This document shows, piece after piece, positions 1 through 6,482 of a stretch of 6,613 nucleotides of DNA. The first letter of the stretch is position 1, and each line of letters starts with the position of its first letter. The translations under genes were made by a program, and so were the position numbers. The notes under the pieces are model-generated. The model ran no database searches and was not told the origin of the DNA. It worked only from the letters and a program-made list of their open reading frames with translations. The DNA comes from Planctomycetota bacterium (GTDB lineage Bacteria; Planctomycetota; Phycisphaerae; WQYP01), in the NCBI GenBank assembly GCA_021828925.1, contig JAJZCT010000196.1, positions 1-6,613 on the forward strand. The letters are read 5' to 3'.

Positions 1-81
1 ATCAGCGCCGGTAAAATGGCTTCCGCCGATCATCCGGCCACGGAATCGACCGCACGGGCGAAGGATCAAATTGGCGTTTAA
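1..81 (+). CDS. Possible 3' end of an upstream gene (partial)
   Basis: Frame 1 is open from the first base to a TAA at 79-81 and would encode the last 26 residues of a protein ending AKDQIGV. The tail is short, polar and alanine-rich, with no recognisable domain. Frame 2 is also open, to a TGA at 128-130 that overlaps the next gene's start as ATGA, but its peptide is rich in proline and arginine and looks like an out-of-frame translation. I prefer frame 1 only on composition. The stretch could equally be non-coding. Confidence 0.3.
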   Translation: MSAGKMASADHPATESTARAKDQIGV

Positions 82-90
82 TGTCTGTAT

Positions 91-120
91 CGTGTTAAAA
101 CGAGTTAAAACAGGTTCAAA
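91..120. repeat. Three tandem 10-base imperfect repeats upstream of the Sm-like gene
   Basis: Three consecutive decamers, CGTGTTAAAA, CGAGTTAAAA and CAGGTTCAAA, end 6 bases before the ATG at 127. Copies 1 and 2 differ at one base. Copy 3 is more diverged but keeps the GTT-AAA core. A 10-base period is about one helical turn, so the units would face the same side of the DNA. That fits an operator, or an A-tract element in the promoter region of the gene at 127. The region lacks a clear Shine-Dalgarno, so it may set transcription or translation of that gene. A regulatory role is inference. Confidence 0.45.
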
Positions 121-126
121 AACTAT

Positions 127-555
127 ATGACAGCACAAGAACACATTGCCGCAGCAGATTTCACCGCATCCGCGGATACCGCCCCGGCAACCGAGTATGA
201 AAATCTTGAAGGCTACCACCCTCAACTCGATTCACTGCCCATGGTGCGCGATGTGGTGGAAAAGGCGTTCAGCTACCGCGGCGATGTGACGATAGTTCAT
301 CGCAAGGGCGAGGCGGTGGAAGGATACATCTTTGATCGCCAGGCCGATTCCGCCGACACCACCAAATGGATGCTGCGCTTAATTGTCAAGGATTCGACCA
401 ATCGATTGACCATCCGATATGAGGAAATTGAATCCATCAAATTTACGGGTAAGGACCCGGCGGCGGGCAAGAGCTTCCAGACCTGGCTGAAAAAATATCA
501 GGAAAAAAAGGCGGCGGGCGAAAAAGATATCCGCATTGATCCTGAACCACTTTGA
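127..555 (+). CDS. Small hypothetical protein with an Sm-like (LSm/Hfq-type) sequence pattern
   Basis: This 142-residue protein has no signal peptide or membrane segment and is probably cytoplasmic. Residues 1-38 are polar, acidic and probably disordered. Residues 39-50 (MVRDVVEKAFSY) look helical. Residues 52-110 read as a run of beta strands: GDVTIVHRKGEAVEGYI (52-68), WMLRLIVKDS (81-90) and LTIRYEEIESIKFTGKD (94-110). A helix, then strands with a central 'G-x-x-V-x-G-Y-I' and a late 'I-x-Y-E-E-I-x-S-I' resembles the Sm1/Sm2 arrangement of RNA-binding Sm-fold proteins. That is a pattern resemblance, not an established family match. The C-terminus (112-142) is lysine-rich and charged. ATG 127 gives the longest reading frame but has no Shine-Dalgarno. 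The next in-frame ATG (241) has none either and would remove only the disordered part. The TolC-like gene starts 35 bases downstream, so the two may share an mRNA. Coding is likely; function is unknown. Confidence 0.75.
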   Translation: MTAQEHIAAADFTASADTAPATEYENLEGYHPQLDSLPMVRDVVEKAFSYRGDVTIVHRKGEAVEGYIFDRQADSADTTKWMLRLIVKDSTNRLTIRYEEIESIKFTGKDPAAGKSFQTWLKKYQEKKAAGEKDIRIDPEPL

Positions 556-580
556 CTTGACCTGCAAGCTGATCGGTACC

Positions 581-586
581 GAGGGG
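581..586 (+). promoter_or_regulatory. Ribosome binding site supporting the start at 591
   Basis: GAGGGG lies 4 bases before ATG 591 (6 bases from its GAGG core). It matters because the encoded protein has an unusually long stretch before its lipoprotein signal. The internal ATG at 645 lacks comparable support, so this site favours the longer form. Confidence 0.55.
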
Positions 587-590
587 TTCC

Positions 591-2561
591 ATGTCGGTTT
601 TTAAACACTTCAGAGGTGTTTCCAACCAGCGGACGTTTGCTTCGATGGTGAAAGGGCCTGAGGCTGACAGTATTCAGCGTCAGTACCGGGCGAAAAACTC
701 GGGCGACTCGGCAATTGGTCATAAGCGGAAGCAGGCGGTACTGCTGGCATTGGCCTGCTGGGGAACCCTGTTAGCAGGTGGTTGCGAGTCGCCGTTCAGT
801 CAACGGTCATCGTATTCCGGATGGGATAACTATGCTCAGTCCGTGCTGGCCCATCAGGTCAGCGATGGCCAGATATACAACATACAGAAAAAGGTCACAC
901 CGGTGGATCAAGGTGTGCATGAATTCACCAGTGCCGGAACGACGAATATCGGTTCGGTGATTCCTGCTGGCACCGCTGTGGCCACGGCGAAATCATCCGG
1001 GGTTGGCACGGGGAAAGCGGCATCCGCGTTGTATCAAGGTGAGCCGATTTATCATCTGACGTTGCAGGATGCTGTGGCCATGGCCCTGGAACACAGCTTG
1101 GCCATCAAGGTGCAGGCGTATAATCCGGCTATTTCTCAGACGCAACTGGTACAGGCCCAGGCGGCCTTTGACGCGACCATTTTCGGTTCCACGGGCGTGA
1201 CGCGAACGGATGTGCCGACCACATCGGGAATTCAAGTCGGTGCCGCGGGTGCCGTTCCCGGTGCCGGCAACAATAACAGTTTGACATGGGCGAATCAGGT
1301 GGGAGTCAGCAAACCACTGGGATGGGGTGGAACCGCGCAATTTTCCGCCACCAATAATTTTTTAAACGTGGCCAAAACCCCGGGCTTTCAACCGGATATT
1401 AATCCATCCAATGCGGATAATCTGGCTTTGGCCATTACTCAACCGTTGTTGCGCGGCTTCGGGTCCGATGTGGTGCAATCCGGCATTTACATCGCCCGTA
1501 CCAACAGAAGTATTTCGCTGGCGGCCTTTCGCAGTCAGGTGCAGACAGTCATTAAAAATGTCGAGCTGACCTATTACCTCCTGGCGCAGGCCGATGGCAA
1601 TTTGCGCATTGAGCAGCGGTTGCTGGTCAACACCCGGCATACGCTGAGTCAGATCGAAAAGCGCGGCATTTTTGATGCCTCTTCGGTGCAGGTGGCTCAG
1701 GCTAAGGATGCGGTCGCCCAGAGCCGGGTGGCCGTAATTACCGCGCAGGCGAATGTGCGTACCACATCCGATGAACTCAAATCCCTGCTCAATGACCCCG
1801 CGTTGAATCTGCGCGGCAATGTGCTGCTGCTGCCAACGGATAAGCCCATTACCGAACCGGTTATGTTCAATGTGGCGCAGGCCATTTCCACCGCTCTGGC
1901 GCAACGCAGCATTATGCGGGAGGACCGGTTGAAGCTGCATGAGGCGGATATCAACGTTCGTGTTGCCGCCAATACGTTGCTGCCGGATGCCAACCTGACA
2001 CTTTCCACACAATCCAACGGCCTTTCGCAGGCCTTCGGCAACGCCTTTACCCAGACCATCAGCCCGGCACGATTCTGGAGTTATGCGGCGGGCCTGCAGG
2101 TATCGATTCCCATCGGCAATCGTGCCGCTGAAGCGGGCTACCGCGAGCAACGCCTGCTGCGCCGGCAGGAACTCACACAAATGCTTCTGGACGCCCAGAA
2201 CATTATATTGGAGGTGAAAACAGCTCTGCGCGCCATGCTCTCAAGCTATCAGCAAATTGAAGCACAACGGCAGGCCCGCATGGCCGCCGGACAGGTGCTT
2301 GCGGCATTGGACGTTCAGCAGCAGGTCGGTGTAAGCCTCACGCCGACATTCTTAAATCTGAAATTAACCGCCGAACAGAACCTGGCATCCGCCCAGACGG
2401 CGGAATTGCAGGCGATGGTGAATTACTCGCAGGCCATTGTTAATCTTGAAGCAGCCAAGGGGACGCTGCTTACCTATGATCAGGTGCGAATCGAACCGGC
2501 CCCCATACGCGCGTCGCGCACTTCCGCAGCCGGGCGGTTTCTTGGCACCAGCTTTCCCTGA
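591..2561 (+). CDS. TolC-family outer-membrane efflux lipoprotein
   Basis: This 656-residue protein belongs to the TolC/OEP family, trimeric outer-membrane channels through which RND, ABC or MFS pumps and type I secretion systems expel substrates. A basic KRKQ (45-48), a hydrophobic stretch (49-61) and the lipobox LAGGC place a lipidated cysteine at position 65, so the mature protein should be anchored in the outer membrane. Residues 66-150 are a polar linker. The repeat typical of the family starts at YHLTLQDAVAMALEHSL (154-170). Long helical segments at 310-400 and 515-625, rich in Ala, Gln and Glu, are the expected coiled-coil barrel. Strand-like stretches with GWGGTAQFSATN (244-255) and GLQVSIPIGN (501-510) precede them and fit the beta-barrel part. 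At 656 residues it is longer than typical TolC (about 450-500), mainly from the N-terminal 150 residues and loops. The 44 residues before the signal are unusual. No pump or membrane-fusion gene is in the window, so the substrate is unknown. The stop is 9 bases from the end of the convergent gene. Confidence 0.9.
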   Translation: MSVFKHFRGVSNQRTFASMVKGPEADSIQRQYRAKNSGDSAIGHKRKQAVLLALACWGTLLAGGCESPFSQRSSYSGWDNYAQSVLAHQVSDGQIYNIQKKVTPVDQGVHEFTSAGTTNIGSVIPAGTAVATAKSSGVGTGKAASALYQGEPIYHLTLQDAVAMALEHSLAIKVQAYNPAISQTQLVQAQAAFDATIFGSTGVTRTDVPTTSGIQVGAAGAVPGAGNNNSLTWANQVGVSKPLGWGGTAQFSATNNFLNVAKTPGFQPDINPSNADNLALAITQPLLRGFGSDVVQSGIYIARTNRSISLAAFRSQVQTVIKNVELTYYLLAQADGNLRIEQRLLVNTRHTLSQIEKRGIFDASSVQVAQAKDAVAQSRVAVITAQANVRTTSDELKSLLNDPALNLRGNVLLLPTDKPITEPVMFNVAQAISTALAQRSIMREDRLKLHEADINVRVAANTLLPDANLTLSTQSNGLSQAFGNAFTQTISPARFWSYAAGLQVSIPIGNRAAEAGYREQRLLRRQELTQMLLDAQNIILEVKTALRAMLSSYQQIEAQRQARMAAGQVLAALDVQQQVGVSLTPTFLNLKLTAEQNLASAQTAELQAMVNYSQAIVNLEAAKGTLLTYDQVRIEPAPIRASRTSAAGRFLGTSFP

Positions 2562-2570
2562 TCTGGAAAT

Positions 2571-3017
2571 TCAAAAAAGAGTCATCTTCCCGACAACATA
2601 TTGGCTTAGCTGCCGCGCCTGGGTTTGAAGGCCGGCGAAGGATTGTCCGGCAAACTGATGTTGCCACTGCGCTGCGGCTTGTTGAATCAGCGAGCCGGTA
2701 TCGGGAAGCACGTAGGAAATATGGAATGCCGATACCGCCGGCATTGGCACCACCGGTTGCGCAGCGCGGAACTGCATCCAGATCCCCAGTGCAACCGCCA
2801 ACGCAACGGCCACGGAGGCAAGCTGCCAGTATGGCGACCGCGGCGCAGACCACGCGGATAATCCACGCGCAACAGTCGCTGCCCGCAGCCGACGTTGCGC
2901 GGCTTTGCGCATAATCTGGTCATGCAACGCCGGTGAAAATGGAGGCAACTGATTTTTCGCTTCGCGTTCAAGCCGGTCAATCCATTTCTGGTTATCCGAA
3001 TTTTCGGCAGGATTCAT
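2571..3017 (-). CDS. Small single-pass membrane protein, putative anti-sigma factor
   Basis: This 148-residue protein is encoded directly after the ECF sigma factor. Its ATG overlaps the sigma stop as ATGA, and AAGGAG sits 7 bases upstream, so translation is probably coupled. The cytoplasmic N-terminal part (1-60) is charged, with the helix-like segment SPALHDQIMRKAAQRRLR (28-45). One membrane segment spans about 64-82 (YWQLASVAVALAVALGIWM). The remaining 65 residues, rich in Gln and Ala, would be periplasmic. This topology and position are typical of anti-sigma factors, which hold an ECF sigma at the membrane until a signal releases it. The zinc-binding HxxxCxxC motif of the common ZAS class is absent, and there are no cysteines at all. 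The anti-sigma role therefore rests on context. It could also be an unrelated membrane protein of the same regulon. Confidence 0.75.
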   Translation of the reverse strand: MNPAENSDNQKWIDRLEREAKNQLPPFSPALHDQIMRKAAQRRLRAATVARGLSAWSAPRSPYWQLASVAVALAVALGIWMQFRAAQPVVPMPAVSAFHISYVLPDTGSLIQQAAAQWQHQFAGQSFAGLQTQARQLSQYVVGKMTLF

Positions 3018-3619
3018 AGTACAACTCCTTGTGCAACGCGGCTATCGGCTGAATTGCTGATCGATTCCGCGGCCGACGCTGAAAAATGCGACTGCAATAT
3101 TTTTTTTGCGCGGTATAGAATCAGCCGCGTCGTTGGGCGCGACTTTCCCAGAATTCTGGCGATGTCGTGACGATCCATTTCCTCGGCATACAACAGCCAT
3201 ACCGCCCGAAACTGTGTTGGCGTCAGAAGTCGCGCGGCGGCGTTCCAGAGATTCAGCGATTCATCATGATCTGCGGTGGAATCCCTTGGGCCTGCCGATG
3301 CGGTAACGCAACGATGTCGCAGATTTGCCATCAGGCGACTTTGAACGCTGTGATGCCGAATCTGATTGACAGCCACACGGCAGGTGATGGTCAGCAGCCA
3401 GCTTTTCAGCGGCCATGCGGGCCGGTATTTTCCGATGTTCTCAAACGCTCTAAGCAGGGATTCCTGTACAATATCTTCAGCGTCCGGGATGTTGGGAAAA
3501 TTACGACGCACGAACCGCAGGAGAATAACCTGATATTGCCGGGCGATTCGGTCGAATGCCGCAACCTCGCCGGCTTGGGCCAGTCTGGCCAGACGTACAT
3601 CATCTTCGGGTGCGGACAT
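3014..3619 (-). CDS. ECF-type RNA polymerase sigma factor (sigma-70 family)
   Basis: As annotated the protein has 201 residues and only the two domains needed to direct RNA polymerase to a promoter. Region 2 (about 18-92) contains DAEDIVQESLLRAF (46-59) and WLLTITCRVAVNQIRHH (74-90), matching the core-binding and -10-recognition helices. Region 4 (about 122-177) contains LLTPTQFRAVWLLYAEEMD (131-149) and the helix-turn-helix DIARILGKSRPTTRLILYRAKKIL (152-175), which reads the -35. The usual 'S-x-G-T-V-K-S-R' of the recognition helix is here SRPTTRLILYR, so -35 specificity may be unusual. Start choice: ATG 3619 has GGAG 6 bases upstream. ATG 3631 (four residues longer) has AGGGGA 9 bases upstream and is a reasonable alternative. 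ATG 3652 has none. The gene follows the exported-protein gene by 38 bases and overlaps the membrane-protein gene, indicating one operon. Family assignment is secure; the regulon is unknown. Confidence 0.88.
   Translation of the reverse strand: MSAPEDDVRLARLAQAGEVAAFDRIARQYQVILLRFVRRNFPNIPDAEDIVQESLLRAFENIGKYRPAWPLKSWLLTITCRVAVNQIRHHSVQSRLMANLRHRCVTASAGPRDSTADHDESLNLWNAAARLLTPTQFRAVWLLYAEEMDRHDIARILGKSRPTTRLILYRAKKILQSHFSASAAESISNSADSRVAQGVVL
3025..3030 (-). promoter_or_regulatory. Ribosome binding site of the putative anti-sigma gene
   Basis: On the minus strand AAGGAG lies 7 bases before ATG 3017 and inside the 3' end of the sigma gene. With the ATGA stop-start overlap it indicates coupled translation of sigma factor and membrane protein, usual for pairs kept in fixed ratio. 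Confidence 0.75.
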
Positions 3620-3625
3620 GATCAA

Positions 3626-3629
3626 CTCC
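3626..3629 (-). promoter_or_regulatory. Ribosome binding site that decides the sigma-factor start
   Basis: GGAG on the minus strand is 6 bases before ATG 3619. It overlaps the alternative ATG at 3631, whose own candidate site is AGGGGA at 3641-3646, 9 bases upstream. The protein from 3619 begins MSAPEDDVRLARL, which fits an ECF N-terminus. Confidence 0.55.
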
Positions 3630-3657
3630 ATCAGGTTTATTCCCCTGCCCATGGGTG

Positions 3658-4647
3658 TTACGGCGCGGGATGGGACTGCTTTTCAGGCCCGGCCAGAAGC
3701 TTCGGCAGCGACATGGACCAGTGAATGGCAACCACTTTTCCAATGGCACCGACATTCAAGCGATCCGCGATGCCTGCAATGAAGCGCTGGCGCGGTTTGA
3801 CGTTGGCGTTCGTGGCACCAAGATCCATCATGGCCTGCCACCCCTGGGCCATTTGAACCATCTGAGCGGCCGAGTCGGCATCGATGAGATCAATGCGGGC
3901 ACGGATATTGAGTCTTTCCTTTTTTACCCGTACCGCCAGCCAGGCGCCAGTAACCGATTTCATCCAGATGGGACCATGATGCCGCCCCGGGCGGTTGGCC
4001 AGTTGCGCCATATTGCTGTCCGCCATATACATCAGCACACCGGGACGCGCACCGACAAGCAGCGGATTGTCCGGAGCCATACCCCCGGATTTTGCCGCCA
4101 GAACATGCAGTTCATGCCGCAGCGATTTTTCGGTTCGCGACATGACAAAGGTCCCGGGACGGGGGGATGTTTCATAAATGGTCTGGCCTTTCTTATTCAC
4201 CACTTTGATCATCCCGGGAACGGGTGTGGTTACAGTGATTTTACCGCGGTTGGCTTTAAGGAACCTGGCAATCTGGCTTTGCCGGGCGTGGGCGTGGATC
4301 ACCACGACTCCATGATTTGGCCCGATGTGGCGGCCAAACAGCAGTACATCGTGAAAATCCCGGGGAAAATCCGCGCCCATGGCTATTTCCAGATTGGTCA
4401 TATTTTTTTTAGCCCGCGGGTGAGTACGCATAAACGCGGAAAGCATTTTGCCGGCCGCTGGGTTTGCCATTGCCTGATCAATATTCATGTAAATGATCCA
4501 TTTGGCGTCCGCGGGCACTTCCGCGGCCCTGAGGGCTGACTTGACCGGCTGCGCGGTGGCCGCACGGACAGAAGCTGCCCCGGCATTTGCCAGTTCCGTC
4601 GCAGCTATCAACAGAAGTGCACCAAGGGTAAATACTTTCCAACACAT
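3658..4647 (-). CDS. Exported protein of unknown function, first gene of the sigma-factor operon
   Basis: This 329-residue protein starts with a clear signal peptide: MCWK, a hydrophobic core (5-16) and ELANA, with likely cleavage after Ala22. No other membrane segment is visible, so it should be periplasmic or secreted. After a low-complexity linker (23-42) comes VPADAKWIIYMNIDQAM (44-60). I associate this kind of motif with uncharacterised planctomycete exported proteins, from memory and unverified. Strand-rich segments follow: FHDVLLFG (98-105), HGVVVIHAH (112-120), FVMSRTEKSL (167-176) and SVTGAWLAVRVKKERLNIRARI (231-252). The fold is probably alpha/beta; no catalytic motif is evident. 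His, Met and Arg content is high and the C-terminus is KQSHPAP. I chose ATG 4647 because GGAG lies 7 bases upstream and the signal peptide begins there. A start at 4734 would put 29 residues in front of it. The downstream sigma gene is 38 bases away, so it may take part in, or be a target of, that signalling unit. Confidence 0.82.
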   Translation of the reverse strand: MCWKVFTLGALLLIAATELANAGAASVRAATAQPVKSALRAAEVPADAKWIIYMNIDQAMANPAAGKMLSAFMRTHPRAKKNMTNLEIAMGADFPRDFHDVLLFGRHIGPNHGVVVIHAHARQSQIARFLKANRGKITVTTPVPGMIKVVNKKGQTIYETSPRPGTFVMSRTEKSLRHELHVLAAKSGGMAPDNPLLVGARPGVLMYMADSNMAQLANRPGRHHGPIWMKSVTGAWLAVRVKKERLNIRARIDLIDADSAAQMVQMAQGWQAMMDLGATNANVKPRQRFIAGIADRLNVGAIGKVVAIHWSMSLPKLLAGPEKQSHPAP

Positions 4648-4654
4648 CAGAAAT

Positions 4655-4658
4655 CTCC
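4655..4658 (-). promoter_or_regulatory. Ribosome binding site fixing the exported-protein start
   Basis: GGAG on the minus strand, 7 bases before ATG 4647, selects the start that places the signal peptide at the very N-terminus rather than the in-frame ATG at 4734. Confidence 0.7.
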
Positions 4659-4674
4659 AGAGAAGTATACGGTC

Positions 4675-4680
4675 ATTATA
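4675..4680 (-). promoter_or_regulatory. Putative -10 box (TATAAT) of the sigma-factor operon
   Basis: A perfect TATAAT on the minus strand would place transcription start near 4668, leaving about a 20-base leader that contains the GGAG site. No good TTGACA-like -35 is seen: at 17-base spacing the hexamer is GGTTCT. The box lies between GTATA (4665-4669) and TATAC (4686-4690), a 5-base inverted repeat that could be an operator. If the operon is autoregulated by its own ECF sigma, the true promoter would have a different, unknown consensus. Confidence 0.4.
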
Positions 4681-5008
4681 ATCTATATACGCGCGCAAGA
4701 ACCCCGGCGTTACTGAAGCGAAAAATATTTTCATCCGTTATCAGGCGGTACAGGTTCAATTCTCCGACCGCGGCCATACGAAATAGTTGGAAAACAGCCG
4801 GAATGAGGGGCTCAGCAACTTGGCACATTACACATGGCCCGCGACCAAGGTGCGTGGGAAAGCGCGGTTAGAGTTCCCCACCATTAGCCGGTGCGGAAAA
4901 CAGGCAGCACGATATGCTCAAAGAGCGTTCATCGACATTATTGATGGGCGGTTGTTGCATGGATTCATTTAACACATGTAATACTGCCCAGTCCTTTATG
5001 CTTACCAT

Positions 5009-6424
5009 TTACTCCAGGGCGGCCAGCGCGTCGTCGAGGGTGCGGCAGGTGGTGATTTGCATCTGGCGGCCGGCAGCGGCGGCGGCGGCTTTGTCGGTTT
5101 CGCTGCGGTGAATGGGTACCAGTAAGCGGCTGTAGCCGAGGCGGGCCGCTTCGCTGATGCGCTGGGCCAGCGAACCGATCTGCCGAAATTCCCCCAGCAG
5201 GCCCAACTCCCCCATCACCAGCGTGCGGCTGGAAAGGCCGCGCTTCATGCGGGCACCGGCGATCGCCAGGGCGATGGCGGCATCCGCAGCCGGATCGTTT
5301 ACCCGCATCCCCCCCACCACATTGACGAAAATATCCTGATCCACCAGACGCAAACCGGAGCGCTTTTCCAGCACCGCAGTAATCATGGCGACACGATTGG
5401 CATCGCAGCCGCTGACTTTCCGCCGGGCTGATCCCAGCATGCTGTCGGCGGTAAGGGCCTGAATTTCCAGTGCCAGCACGCGGGAGCCCTGGGTAACAGC
5501 GCAGATAACACTGCCGGGAGGTGATCCCGTGTGGGGTTGAATTAACAAAGCGGATGCGTCCTGCACACTCTCGAGGCCCGCGGCCCCCATTCGGAATAAG
5601 CCCACCTCCAGCGTATTGCCGTGCCGATTTTTGATGCAACGCACAATGCGATGATCATGGTGGGTGTCACCTTCAAAATACAGCACGGTATCAACAATAT
5701 GCTCCAGAAGCTTCGGTCCCGCCAGCAGGCCCTGTTTGGTAACATGGCCCACCAGGCAGACCGCCGTTCCGCCGGCCTTGGCCAGATAAACCAGTTCGGT
5801 GGCGCAATCCCGGAGCTGGGAAACGCTGCCCGGGGGCGACGCGTTGGTGGGTTCATAAATCATCTGTACCGAGTCAATGACACACAGATGCGGCCGGAGT
5901 TTCTGAATTTGCCGCCCGATTTTTTCCAGGTTGGTTTGCGCGTAAATCAGCAGGCGGTCATCCGCAACGCCGAGACGTTTGGCCCGCAACTTGGTTTGCT
6001 GCGCGGATTCTTCACTGCTGACATACAGAACACGATGGCCCTGCCGGGCCATGCGGTCACCGGCTTGCAGCAGCAGCGTGGATTTACCAATACCCGGATC
6101 ACCGCCAAGCAGCACCGCAGCGCCGGGAACAATTCCGCCGCCGAGCACCCGGTCAAATTCCGGCAGACCCGTGGGCATGCGGGGAATGTCCAATTCAGGG
6201 ATTTCAGATAAAGGCCGGGCCGGGGCATCATCCTGCGCGGCAAATTGACCGGCGGTATTTTCCGGGGCCTCTTCTGATAAGGCGCGAGGGCGATGCGGAT
6301 CGGCTGCAGCTTCGGTCATTTGCTCCAGACTATCCCATGAATTGCAATCCGGGCATTTTCCCATCCATTTGGGCTGTATTGCGCCACAATTGCGACAAAC
6401 GAAGTAATTTCTTTGCTTGGCCAT
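5009..6424 (-). CDS. radA: RadA/Sms DNA recombination and repair ATPase
   Basis: This 471-residue, full-length RadA is a cytoplasmic hexameric RecA-like motor that drives branch migration of recombination intermediates alongside RecA. The N-terminal zinc finger has Cys10, Cys13, Cys24 and Cys27 (CRNC, CPDC). A charged linker covers about 35-75. The ATPase core carries Walker A GGDPGIGKST (107-116, catalytic Lys114) and Walker B LCVIDS (180-185). The RadA signature is KNRHG (265-269), where the family usually has KNRFG. The C-terminal Lon-like domain (about 295-471) contains GGMRVNDPAADAAIALAIAG (371-390) and GELGLLGEFRQIG (405-417). The DPAAD stretch has Ala near where Lon proteases carry their serine, so it should be a structural, non-proteolytic domain, as is usual in RadA. 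A run of six alanines (446-451) is encoded by GC-rich repeats. The start begins MAKQRNYFVC, as expected for the family. It has no Shine-Dalgarno, but a TATAAT lies 7 bases upstream, suggesting leaderless expression. The gene stands alone, with no operon partner in the window. Confidence 0.97.
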   Translation of the reverse strand: MAKQRNYFVCRNCGAIQPKWMGKCPDCNSWDSLEQMTEAAADPHRPRALSEEAPENTAGQFAAQDDAPARPLSEIPELDIPRMPTGLPEFDRVLGGGIVPGAAVLLGGDPGIGKSTLLLQAGDRMARQGHRVLYVSSEESAQQTKLRAKRLGVADDRLLIYAQTNLEKIGRQIQKLRPHLCVIDSVQMIYEPTNASPPGSVSQLRDCATELVYLAKAGGTAVCLVGHVTKQGLLAGPKLLEHIVDTVLYFEGDTHHDHRIVRCIKNRHGNTLEVGLFRMGAAGLESVQDASALLIQPHTGSPPGSVICAVTQGSRVLALEIQALTADSMLGSARRKVSGCDANRVAMITAVLEKRSGLRLVDQDIFVNVVGGMRVNDPAADAAIALAIAGARMKRGLSSRTLVMGELGLLGEFRQIGSLAQRISEAARLGYSRLLVPIHRSETDKAAAAAAGRQMQITTCRTLDDALAALE

Positions 6425-6431
6425 GCGGGCG

Positions 6432-6437
6432 ATTATA
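6432..6437 (-). promoter_or_regulatory. Putative -10 box of radA placed for a leaderless mRNA
   Basis: The minus strand reads TATAAT, then CGCCCGC, then the radA ATG at 6424. Bacterial transcription normally starts about 7 bases after the -10, so the mRNA would begin at or within a base or two of the start codon. No purine-rich Shine-Dalgarno lies in the 20 bases upstream. No convincing TTGACA is found at 16-18 bases from the box. Confidence 0.5.
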
Positions 6438-6482
6438 CCGGGATATTCCGTCTACGCGTTTTGTCCGCTCGAATTTCGCAAT

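Larger units (their letters stand above)
4648..5008. other. Spacer between radA and the sigma-factor operon, no gene recognised
   Basis: The 361 bases hold the promoter region of the leftward sigma operon and the downstream side of radA. Short open frames here have no ribosome binding site and no familiar sequence. One inverted repeat is visible: GTGGGAA (4854-4860) against TTCCCCAC (4874-4881), seven pairs with one bulged base and a 13-base loop. A shorter one, GCTC-AAA-GAGC, lies at 4917-4927. Neither is followed by a T-run on either strand, so no intrinsic terminator for radA is called. GGTTCAATTC at 4753-4762 resembles a tRNA T-loop, but no flanking stem exists. An undetected small RNA or decayed gene cannot be excluded. 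Confidence 0.6.

Noticed and set aside
1362..2180. Long open frame on the minus strand inside the TolC-like gene
   Set aside because: It lies wholly antisense to a well-supported TolC-family gene, its product has no recognisable domain, and GC-rich codons opposite a real gene readily give such frames.
2540..2600. Possible bidirectional terminator between the convergent genes
   Set aside because: Only weak pairs such as CCAG/CTGG and GGAA/TTCC with long loops are found. The A-run belongs to the end of the minus-strand coding sequence and is not preceded by a GC-rich stem.
3655..4539. 294-codon plus-strand open frame opposite the exported-protein gene
   Set aside because: The minus-strand gene has a signal peptide, a good ribosome site and an operon context. 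The plus-strand product is rich in His, Gly and Arg with no domain, typical of a shadow frame.
4753..4762. GGTTCAATTC, resembling a tRNA T-loop
   Set aside because: The bases flanking the loop do not form the five-pair T-stem, and no anticodon arm or acceptor stem can be drawn around it.
4787..4972. 61-codon plus-strand open frame in the spacer
   Set aside because: It has no ribosome site and no familiar motif, and its composition is unlike the neighbouring genes. It is too short to support by itself.
4965..5639. 224-codon minus-strand frame overlapping radA
   Set aside because: It is an out-of-frame reading of radA with a Gly/Arg/Pro-rich product. RadA motifs occupy the other frame continuously.
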